The notes beneath the pieces are model-generated. The model was not told where the DNA came from, made no database searches, and saw nothing but the letters and a program-made list of their open reading frames with translations. Positions 32,533-41,243 of a stretch of DNA of 64,000 bases are shown one piece after another. The position numbers were made by a program, and so were the translations under genes. This DNA is from Cephalotrichum gorgonifer (Eukaryota; Ascomycota; Sordariomycetes; Microascales; Microascaceae), in NCBI GenBank assembly GCA_900312665.1, contig ONZQ02000001.1, positions 2,816,496 through 2,880,495 on the forward strand. The letters run 5' to 3'. How positions within the stretch are numbered: position 1 is the first letter of the stretch; each line of letters begins with the position of its first letter.

Positions 32533-34257
32533 ATGCCCCGCATCTTGCTCTCACGAGCAACTTCACATCTCGCCTTCCCACAAACTATTTCCCGTTCGTG
32601 TTTATATACCCTATCCGCTTTCCCCCGAGGCCTTGGAACCAATTCAGTTTCTTCCTCAAGCCTCCATCAACATCAACACTATTCGCGGCGGATCAACCTT
32701 CAAACCTCTAGGTCCTATCTAACAGACGAATTTCGTGCTCATCAGGCAAAAAAGATGGCCCCCCAACTTGACGGCTTCTTCAAGCAGGTCGATGACTCGA
32801 CCGATCACTTCATCGACCGTCTTCGCCGAGCAGTCGCTATCCCATCCATCTCCGCTGAAGAGGCCCGCAGACCAGATGTCATCCGCATGGGCGAATGGCT
32901 TGCCGACGAGCTCAAGGCTCTCGGTGCTGAGGTTGAGCTCCGACCCCTGGGCGAGCAGCCCGGCAAGCCCGGACTCGACCTACCTCCCGTCATCCTTGCC
33001 CGATACGGCAACGATAAGAACAAGAGGACCATCCTCGTGTATGGCCACTACGACGTTCAGCCCGCCGACAAGAGCGATGGCTGGGCGACGGAACCCTTTG
33101 AGTTGACGGTCGACGATAAGGGGAGGATGTTCGGCCGCGGAAGCACTGATGACAAGGGCCCCGTCCTGGGCTGGGTCAACGCGATTGAGGCGCACCAGAA
33201 GGCTGGCGTGGACTTCCCCGTGAACCTTCTTATGTGCTTTGAGGGTATGGAAGAGTACGGCTCTGAGGGTCTCGAGGAGCTGATTGTGGCGGAGGGGAAG
33301 AAGTACTTCGCGGACGCCGATGCCGTTTGCATTTCCGATAACTACTGGCTGGGTACCGAGAAGCCATGCCTTACCTACGGCCTGCGTGGGTGCAACTACT
33401 ACTCGATCGAGGTCTCCGGCCCGGGGGCCGATCTCCACAGCGGTGTCTTCGGCGGTACTGCCCAGGAGCCCATGACCGACTTGGTGAAGATCATGAGCCA
33501 GCTGGTTAGCAACGACGGCAAGATTCTCATTCCAGGCATCATGGACCAGGTTGCCCCAGTCACAGCCGAGGAGGACGCCCTGTACAATGACATTGCCTTC
33601 ACCATGGACAACCTATACGAGTCTCTCGGCAGCAAGACGTCAATCTTCGAGGACAAGAAGCAGACGCTCATGGGCCGCTGGCGATACCCCTCGCTCAGCC
33701 TTCACGGAATCGAGGGAGCGTTCTCGTCGCCCGGCGCGAAGACGGTCATCCCCGCCAAGGTCGTCGGCAAGTTCTCCATCCGCACGGTGCCCAACATGGA
33801 GATCGACAGGACGAACGAGTTGGTGTGCAGCTACATCCAGGAGCGTTTCGCGGAGCTCACGAGCAAGAACACTCTCAAGGTCTTCCCTCAGCATTCGGGC
33901 AAGTGGTGGGCCGCTTCTCCCAACCACTGGAACTTTAGCGCCGCGGCGAAGGCTGTGGAGAGGGTGTGGAATGTCAAGCCTGACTTCACCCGCGAGGGAG
34001 GAAGGTATGTGAATCATACAGCACGTTCAAGTTCTATGAGTCGTAGCTAACGATGGAAACTTTCCCCGCCACTTAGTATCCCTGTGACTATCTCCTTCGA
34101 GGAGGCCACGGGCAAGAACGTACTACTGCTCCCCATGGGAAGCTCGACGGACGGCGCGCACTCTATCAACGAGAAGCTGGACAAGAGGAACTACATCGAG
34201 GGCATTAAGCTTCTCGGGGCCTACCTTCACTATGTTGCTGAGGAGCCGATCGCTTAA
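32533..34257 (+). CDS. DUG1: Dug1-type Cys-Gly metallodipeptidase (M20 family)
   Basis: Two exons: 32533-34004 and 34077-34257, 550 aa. The intron is GTATGT...GCTAACG...ACTTAG and joins FTREGG to SIPVTISFEE. It hydrolyses Cys-Gly and related dipeptides in the glutathione breakdown pathway and uses two metal ions. Visible ligands and motifs: VYGHYDVQP, GRGSTDDKGP, CFEGMEEYGSEG, a SDNYW aspartate and the late DGAHSINEKLD histidine. The family core begins at MAPQLDGFFKQVDD (ATG 32755, 476 aa, the normal length). An in-frame ATG at 32533 adds 74 residues rich in Arg/Ser/Leu and almost free of acids (MPRILLSRATSHLAF...), which look like a mitochondrial presequence. Both starts may be used. The longer form is given here. 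Confidence 0.93.
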
Positions 34258-34740
34258 GTTGGGGCGCAGTGTAGTAATCTAATATCCAATCTGACGGATG
34301 TCGCTACCTTATGTACATTTGGGGATAGATGTATGATAATCTGCTGGGGCTGAGACGGCTATGAAAGCAGGTAGATTCTGCGGGGGCACACCTACTGCTA
34401 CACAGGCGACGACTACTTGCGTGAGAAGGCAATTGCAATGTCTATTAACGAGTCAGGTGAGCGTGGTATACTATGGAACCAGGTCGGACTCCTTACGAAC
34501 TCGCATTTCAGCACGCCATATGCGATTGGTCCCTAGCCCTCAGATGCGATAACGAGGATAAAGGAGCGCCAGAGCGTAAAAGGAAAACACCAGATTATAC
34601 ATACATAGCCCCACCGCTTCAGGAGGAAGTGACCGCCCTGTTAAAGCCAAATTAAGGAATACCCCAGTTCCTATTCCCGTGCCGAACTAATAGCCTGACG
34701 GAAGAGAGGTGGGGGGGGGGCCAAAGGAATGCCACCCCCT
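34258..34740. other. Intergenic region between convergent genes
   Basis: It is 483 nt between the 3' ends of DUG1 and the Yippee gene. A short G run lies at 34710-34719. No gene seen. Confidence 0.6.
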
Positions 34741-35475
34741 TCAGCTTCCCCGTGAACTTAGCCTCTTACTCCTCCTCCTCATAGCAACCGACTCTCGATC
34801 CCATGTGCCCGAAAAGATATCATCACACTCGTCCTCGTCACCTGAGTCGAACTCCACCACCTCACTCCCTTCCCGATCCCCACCTGCAACGCCCGCGCCG
34901 TTATCCTCGGCAGGCACCGAAGAGACCGGAGATACCGGCGAGTCCTCCCAGCTCCGGTACGTCACGACCCTCTCCGTCTCCAATATGAACTTGCCCACCT
35001 TGTAGTGCTGGCTGCTCTCCTTGGCATCGACGTACTTCCACCCCAGCTTCGTGCCACAGATGACGCACGTGATGTCGGCGACGGTATGCCACCCCGTGAC
35101 AAGCTGGCGACTCTCGCACCGGCCCACGCTGACGTTGACGATGTCCCGGTCGGAGCGCGACGATGCGCGTGCGGACTCGGCGGCGGCGGCGGGCGGGGCG
35201 ACCAGGTAGGCGCGGCCGTGGCGGCCCGTGAAGCCCTTGCTGATTATCTGGGTGGCGAAGGCGAGGTCGGCAGAGCAGGTCTTGCAGCGGAGGGTGTCGG
35301 ATTGGGAGCGGGTCAGGCGGACGGGGTCCTCGGCGACGGGTTTCCGGGAGAGGGACAAGTCGATGGGGCGCGAGCCCCGGAAGGGTATCTTGAGGCTTGG
35401 GAGGAGGAAGGTGGGGAATATTGTCCTTGCGGGCTTGTCTCTGGACATTTTGAACGACGAAAGGTTCATGGGCAT
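34741..35475 (-). CDS. Yippee-like zinc-binding protein with extended tails
   Basis: A single exon, 244 aa from the first ATG; ATGs at codons 3 and 10 are alternatives, the one at 35448 (AAAATGTCC) having the best context. The Yippee domain runs from about residue 60 to 170: CKTCSADLAFATQIISKGFTG, then VNVSVGRCESRQLVTGWHTVADITC, CVICGTKLGWKY and ESSQHYKVGKFILE. The paired CxxC motifs bind one zinc. Yippee domains are related to the substrate-binding fold of cereblon and are found in GID/CTLH-associated proteins (yeast Moh1). Usual Yippee proteins have about 120 residues; this one adds about 60 basic residues in front and a Glu/Asp-rich tail ending in a basic RRRSKRLSSRGS. A short Ala-rich insertion sits inside the domain. 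Cellular role not deducible. Confidence 0.9.
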   Translation of the reverse strand: MPMNLSSFKMSRDKPARTIFPTFLLPSLKIPFRGSRPIDLSLSRKPVAEDPVRLTRSQSDTLRCKTCSADLAFATQIISKGFTGRHGRAYLVAPPAAAAESARASSRSDRDIVNVSVGRCESRQLVTGWHTVADITCVICGTKLGWKYVDAKESSQHYKVGKFILETERVVTYRSWEDSPVSPVSSVPAEDNGAGVAGGDREGSEVVEFDSGDEDECDDIFSGTWDRESVAMRRRSKRLSSRGS

Positions 35476-37481
35476 CTCGAGTTCGACGGTTGACGTGCGA
35501 GGTTTCCCGAGGTTATGGGTTTTTTTTTTGGTCTGGCCTTACACGGCACGCGACTCGATGTCACGGGGCAGGTGGGCGATAAAGAGCCTCTCGGAAGATG
35601 GACGCTGGGTATATTCAGGAGAAATGGAAGATATGCGTGACCATGTTCGCTTTATTTGGAAGGGTGATGTCTATCGAGCATCAAGTCGAGGACAGTAGGG
35701 GTTCAATAGATAAGTGCTAGGCGCTACCGCCACAAGAATCCTTGAGAACCCCCCAAAAAGGGATTGTTCATTCCATATGTACGGTCAGTGAAGGAGGCGA
35801 ATTCATGGCGGCACTAGCCCAAGTGCTGGCATGCGGTGGTGGTGGTAGCAATAGTACTCGTACATGGTGGCTAACGACCCCGCCAGGTGGGCTGTTATCG
35901 ATAGAGAGGCTGAGGCGGGGTAGTTATGTACAGGGAATACGGGTACTCCGTATACGTCCTATTATTACTTAGCCTACGAGTATTGCCTGGCTGGGTCATG
36001 AAAGTCTCGGTCTTGTACGAGGTCGACGGGAGCAACGGCTCGCTCTGCAAAAACCAAGGTTCCAGAACAAGTCCATAAACGCTCAAACTTCAGATGAAGC
36101 CCGTATGGTTCGCCCGACGAGGTTGCACACAAACGGCGGTGCATCCCAATCGAAGCTGCGATGTTAGATGGTCGCCGTTGTACTAATATTACTCCCTGAC
36201 TAAAACATACACCGACACCGACGACGACACCGAAAATATCTCCTGGGATATGTGGGTCTGGATCTCAACTCACCGGATAACTATGTGCAATGTCGTTTCA
36301 GCAGGTGGAGAAGATCTTGAGGAGACAAAGAAACGATGACACCCACCCCGTTTTAGGTCCGACGAGGAGGCTCGATCCTAGCTAGTGCGGCCACATGATT
36401 CTATAGACTAGCCAACCACAGCGCAACAGGACACATAAATGACGATACAGTGTGAGCACGTTACAATGATAAATACCTGTCCGGATGGCGAAATCTCTGG
36501 GATGGTGGTCTTCGGGTTAGCTAAAGGGACCGTGCCGTGTGGCCCCAACGACGTCTTGGGTCCGAGTCCGGGAATAATAGGCTCGTTATGAACAGTCATG
36601 ACTATTATTGGGTCGGAGGCCACGATGAAAGAACTGTTCGGTGCAGGATGTGGAGTAGAAGGAACATTATCGAAGGACGGAAGACCACGGCCATGTTTGA
36701 GCATGATTGCCGTTGGTTGCCGAGGCGGTAGAATGATGTTATCAATGCACCTGTATGCGGCCATAATAGGCACGTCCACCCGAAGAATATTGATCTTGGA
36801 ACAGGAAGAAGGCACTGCTTGCTCTTTACTTCGTAGACGTTGTCTTGACTTGGGCGTGGGGGGTGAGGGACGGACCTTCGGACATCTTGCAAAACTTCTC
36901 GCGGCGATGCGGTGAATTTAGCTTGCTTGCAGACCAGTCATAGCAACGATTGATACCCACCAACGAGGTAAGTGAAGCGTCACTGGTCAGGGAACACGTG
37001 CTGGAGTGATACAAATGCGTAGTAGTGATATGATAATATGCTACCCACAAATCCTCATCTCTTGGCGCACGCTAACCCCACAAATTATACCACAGCAAAC
37101 GCCAAGCGAACACTTGCCACCGCCCACCGAAAAGCTACATTTGGGCCGCCGTTCCCGCTCGATTTCTCGGCCTCTCCTCTCCTCCCTTCCATCACAAAAA
37201 GACGCTAAATCACCGCCTCCAAACCACAAATCCACCAGAACGCTCCGTACTACAACGAACAGAAGCACAATACCAATTGCCCAATTGCCTGGCATACTTT
37301 CTACAGCCTCGATCGAAACGGAAAAACCGACCTAGCTACCACTAGTCCACCGAATTCGAAACTCGAAACTCAGAAGCTTGCCGTCAACTCAACGAGACCA
37401 ACGACCACCATCCCTCGGCCGTAATCGCAATAGCACCCCGAACCCATCTTTAGGAAGACACCGTGGAATACCATCAGAAAA
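35476..37481. other. Divergent promoter region: Yippee gene and antizyme
   Basis: No coding gene found in 2 kb. It contains GTACTCGT (35854-35861) and GGGTACTCCGTATACG (about 35941-35956), members of the recurring motif group. A probable 5'UTR intron of the antizyme gene lies at 36968-37095. Confidence 0.55.
36968..37095 (+). other. Probable 5'UTR intron of the antizyme gene
   Basis: A perfect donor GTAAGT follows AACGAG. A branch site GCTAACC (about 37071) and acceptor ACCACAG (ends 37095) follow. It is 128 nt long and ends 386 nt before the antizyme ATG. Splice signals are as good as those of the coding introns, but nothing codes on either side. Confidence 0.4.
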
Positions 37482-38454
37482 ATGTCGCCCATGAAACAGA
37501 AGAGTAATTACGACAGCAGTAATTATGGCGAGGGCGTTGTCCCTAACGTTCTCGCCACCTGCTACATTGTCGACACTCCGGGGTCCCTCAGGGGACTCCA
37601 CTACTGCTCTACCGGGGCCAACGGTACGTTCTCAATAAAGCCCTTCCCACACCTTCCCGCCTCGTATCGACTCCCTTTACTGACTCCCATGACAGGGGCA
37701 GAGTGGTATTCCTGAGGTTCCTATCTCAGGACTCCCATCCCCCCCTTCAAGCCCCCCCCTCGTCGCCATAACGTCCTCCAACGAGCTCGCGGTCATTCCA
37801 AAGGACCGAGACCGTAGCGTGGCACGTAACATCCCCCGTAAGCAGGGGAGCCGGCGAGGGGGGGCAACGCATCTGATCAGGGAAGAATGTGAGAGATTCT
37901 TCTGCGAGACCATGAGGGCCGTGTTCTGGGTTGAGAAGAACACGGATAGTAATGGCTCCTGCCTGATGGGTGCGCATTCTTTGCTGACGCCGCCGGACGA
38001 TCAATATCTGTCGAATACCAAGGGGGGGATTCGGCACGGCGGCTCGGCTTCGATTTCGGCGTGGGCCGAGGTGTGGGACTATGTCGGCGGGACGAGCTAC
38101 CGGGCCTTCGTGGCCGAGCAGCATGGCGAGAGGACGCTCTTTGCCTTCTTTGATAGCACCGTCATTGACATGGAGTTGAAGCAAGGGTAAGTTTACACCT
38201 CGGGCCAAGTAACCTAGGAAGGCTGTGCTAACGTGTTTCGACTTAGGCTCATGGCGCTCATCGACCTCGCCGAATCGGCCGTGGGCTGCAGCCGTCTGGT
38301 CGTCTGCATCGACCGTGACATCTCGCGGGCCCCGGCTCAGGGGCTTATGAAGAGCCTCCGATGGGTCGGCTTCGAGCCGGTCACGCTGGACCACTGGGCC
38401 AGCGACGTCGACGTCACCAGTGAAAAGTGGCTCTTCATGGGCATGGAGGTCTGA
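37482..38454 (+). CDS. OAZ1: Ornithine decarboxylase antizyme, expressed by +1 ribosomal frameshift
   Basis: Exons 37482-37623, 37696-38186 and 38247-38454. ORF1 (53 codons) ends TGG TAT TCC TGA at 37704-37715. The main frame is entered by skipping T37713, so that GAG at 37714 follows TCC. Counting that skipped base, the exons sum to 840 nt and give 279 aa. Antizyme binds ornithine decarboxylase monomers, drives them to the proteasome and lowers polyamine uptake; polyamines raise frameshifting, closing the loop. The C-terminal half shows the family core: an LIREECERFFCETMRAVFW block, the aromatic SAWAEVWDYVGGTSYRAFV, GERTLFAFFD and, after the last intron, LMALIDLAESAVGCSRLVVCIDR, LRWVGFEPVTLDHW and EKWLFMGMEV. 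Introns are GTACGT...GACAG and GTAAGT...GCTAACG...CTTAG. Intron 1 has 72 nt, so ORF1 is in frame with or without splicing. Confidence 0.95.
37704..37730 (+). promoter_or_regulatory. Antizyme +1 frameshift site with overlapping hairpin
   Basis: The shift site is TCC TGA (37710-37715) preceded by TGG TAT, matching the TGG-TRY-TCC-TGA pattern of antizymes from other kingdoms. A 6-bp inverted repeat CCTGAG / CTCAGG (37711-37716 and 37725-37730, 8-nt loop) begins on the shift site itself. Confidence 0.85.
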
Positions 38455-39021
38455 CGGGCGACACAAAAACCAACTGAACTGAACTAACAAACCCTTTCTC
38501 TTCTTATCGTGAAGCCTAAATAGGGCGGGGTTGCCGAGGAGTTTTGGAACTTTTGGTGGTGTGCTGGGAAATGCATTTTGGTCGCTCGCTGGCCCTTCTT
38601 GACGAAAGCGATGTTTATGGATTCATTCATTATATGCGGAGTAGCGATGGTTCGAGTTTATACCCTCGCTGCCATCAACCTCTTCATGTCTTATTTATTG
38701 ATTGATGCCCCCGTTTTATTTTTTCGACTTTCCATCCGGACCTCAAATCTGGGAAGACCCAATTCTTCAGCGGAGTATAGCAGCGGATTCGGATAGTGAA
38801 TCAGAACTCCCTCATATCAAGCGAAGAAGAATACATAGTCAAACACTAATCTTACTGTTATGAGATATGGATACCAAGGCTTGATGAATGTGAATCTTGT
38901 GTGAATTTTGTAGTGAACCGCATGTCACCACGCTATGCTGTCCGTCGATCTATGTTATTCCCCTTCCCCCTTTTCTTAATCGCCATCCCTTCCCAATTCA
39001 ACCTATATAACCAACCCACGC
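38455..39021. other. Intergenic region between convergent genes
   Basis: It is 567 nt separating the 3' ends of the antizyme and HIS7 genes. AT-richer than the surroundings, probably both 3'UTRs. No gene seen. Confidence 0.6.
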
Positions 39022-40745
39022 TCAAACCGCCCTCACGACAAGCCCCCTCTCGCCCAGGAAGTCCTTCACCTGCTTGACGGTATACTCCCCCCGGTGGAAC
39101 ATGCCGGCGCCCAGCGCCGCATCCGTCGCCGTCTGCTCAAACGCCACCGCGAAGTCCTCAGGCTTCCCCGCCCCGCTCGACGCGATGACGGGGATCTTGA
39201 CGGCGCCCTTGACCTGGTTGATCAGCTCGAGGTCGTAGCCCAGCCCCGTCCCGTCGCGGTCGATGCAGTTCAGCAGGATCTCGCCCGCGCCCATGGCCTC
39301 GACGGCCTGGACCAGCTGGACGACGTCCACATCGCGCGTCTCGCGGCCGCCCTTGACGGTGCAGGCGTACCAGCAGTACTTCTCGCCCGCGGGGCCGGGG
39401 GTCGAGGTCTCGATAAGGTGGTGGGACGAGGCGGACGGGTCGGCGACGTAGGCGCGCTTGGGGTCGACGCTGACAACGACGGCCTGGCACCCGTAGGCGC
39501 TCGAGATCTGCTCTATCGCCGTCTTGCCCGAGAGCTTCTTGTCCGCGGCGTAGTACTCCTCCGCGGCGATCACGGCGTCAGAGCCGATGGAGACCTTGTC
39601 GGCGCCGGACTTGAAGTACATGGTCGCGATCTCCAGCGCGCTCACCTTCGTCCCGTCCGTGTCGACCGTGTCGCGGATGCCGCCGCCGATGGTGAGCGGC
39701 ACGAAGACCGTCTCCGACGTGCGGCGGAGAATCTCGAGCATGGGCACGTCGGAGAGGGGCATGTCGCGGAAGCTGGTAATGTTGAGGAAGGTGACCTCGT
39801 CCGCGCCCTGTTCGTAGTACCGCTTCGCTAGCTCGACGGGCTTCCCGAGGTTCCGGACGTTACGGTCCGATCCCTTCTCGCGGACGTCGTACTGGTCGCC
39901 CTTCGTCACGACGAGGTCGCCCTGGTCGTTTGTGCGGACGTCGAGGCAGGCGACTATCCGGCGGGTCAAACCGTCCTTGAAGTCAAGGTTCAGGCCCGCG
40001 GGGTTGTGAGTCAGGGTCTGGGCCCCGGTGCCAGTGAGGAAGGCCTTTAGGGTCCGCAGGCCCGCCTCGCCGCTCTTCTCCGGGTGGAATTGGGTAGCAA
40101 AGATATTGCCCTTGGCTACGGCGCCCACAAAGGACTCCGTGCCGTACGTCCCGACGGCGACGGTCCAGCCCTGGGATTCGAGTGCGCCCTTGGTGTAGGG
40201 GGCGAGGTATGAGTGGACGTAGTAGTACTTTGAATCCGGCTGCAGGTCGTACATCGTCTCGCCGTCCGTGTCGGCGGAGTTCCAGCCAATATGGGGTACG
40301 GACTTGGTGGAGTCGTCGAAGCGCGTGAGGCGCGAGTCGATCACGGCGAGACCCTTGGCGAGGGGGTCCTCGGCCGAGCCCTCGAACAGGGCCTGCATGC
40401 CAACGCATATTCCCATGAAGGGCTTGCCGGCATCGATGTGCTTCCTCACGGGTTCGAGGTAGTTGGCGGCTCCCAGCTGGTTTACGCAGTGTCCAAAGTG
40501 CCCGACGCCGGGGAGGATGAGTTTCTATAGAGATATAGGTTTTAACAGGGGCATTTTCCAGATTGGACAGGCGGGATAGACGGGGGACAGGGAAAGGACA
40601 GGGAGGATGCCTCGCTACACACCTCGGCATTGGCGACATCTTCGGGAGACTTGATCCACTCGACGGTATATCCCTGGGACTCAATGGCATTGACTAGACT
40701 CCGTATGTTGCCAGCGACATAATCGAGGAGGTGAACGGTAGGCAT
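39022..40745 (-). CDS. HIS7: Imidazole glycerol phosphate synthase, bifunctional HisH-HisF
   Basis: Two exons: 40745-40623 and 40524-39022, 541 aa. The intron is GTGTGT...CTATAG and joins DVANAE to KLILPGVGHFG. The enzyme makes IGP and AICAR from PRFAR and glutamine, linking histidine and purine synthesis. The N-terminal glutaminase domain starts MPTVHLLDYVAGNIRSL; its nucleophile is Cys81 in GKPFMGICVGMQ and its histidine lies in FATQFHPEKSGEAG. The C-terminal (beta/alpha)8 cyclase starts near RRIVACLDVRTND (first catalytic Asp) and has NCIDRDGTGLGYDLELI (second catalytic Asp). Both domains are complete, as in other fungi where the bacterial hisH and hisF are fused. A TGACTC element upstream suggests general amino-acid control. 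Confidence 0.97.
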
Positions 40746-41243
40746 GGTGCCCAACTTGCCGCAACTCGGGGTATTCGATCGGTCGAGGGAAGCTGGGATG
40801 GCACGAGGAGAGGATGGGGGCGAACTAGGAGTCTTTCGGGCTTGAAAAGTTGTATGGGCTACGCCAGGAGACACTTGCGATGACAGACCAATTTCAGTCT
40901 CTGCGGAATGACTCTTCTGTCTTCGGTAGAGGGGCATGCATATGACTGGGAGTTGTTCACTGTGGGGCAGATTTTCGCGACTGCCCCGCAGTCGGCGCAG
41001 GACGGACCGACATTTCTTTTTTTGGCGCTAAATGGCAACCCACCTTCGCAAAGAGCTCAAGTTAACGCATCTGGAATTATTAACCTCCCATTTCTTGTTT
41101 TGTCCCACGCAATGCGCAATGCCCGAACCTACTGCGCCCGCCCTCAGTCCACCAGCAACATCCTATACACTCGCCGCCCCTTACCCCAAATGAAGACCTT
41201 CTGCTCGAACTATAACATCGCATACCACCACCCACCATAGATA
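40746..41243. other. Divergent promoter: HIS7 and TFIIIC subunit
   Basis: It is 498 nt shared by two divergent genes. It holds a TGACTC element (40909-40914). No TATA box on either side. Confidence 0.65.
40909..40914. promoter_or_regulatory. Possible Gcn4/CPC1 binding site
   Basis: ATGACTCTT contains TGACTC, six of seven bases of the TGACTCA site bound by the amino-acid starvation regulator (Gcn4, CPC1, CpcA). It lies 164 bp upstream of the HIS7 ATG, where such sites act in fungal histidine genes. One 6-mer alone is weak evidence. Confidence 0.35.

Noticed and set aside
36371..36381. GGCTCGATCCT resembling a tRNA B box
   Set aside because: No T-stem, no A box at a fitting distance and no cloverleaf.
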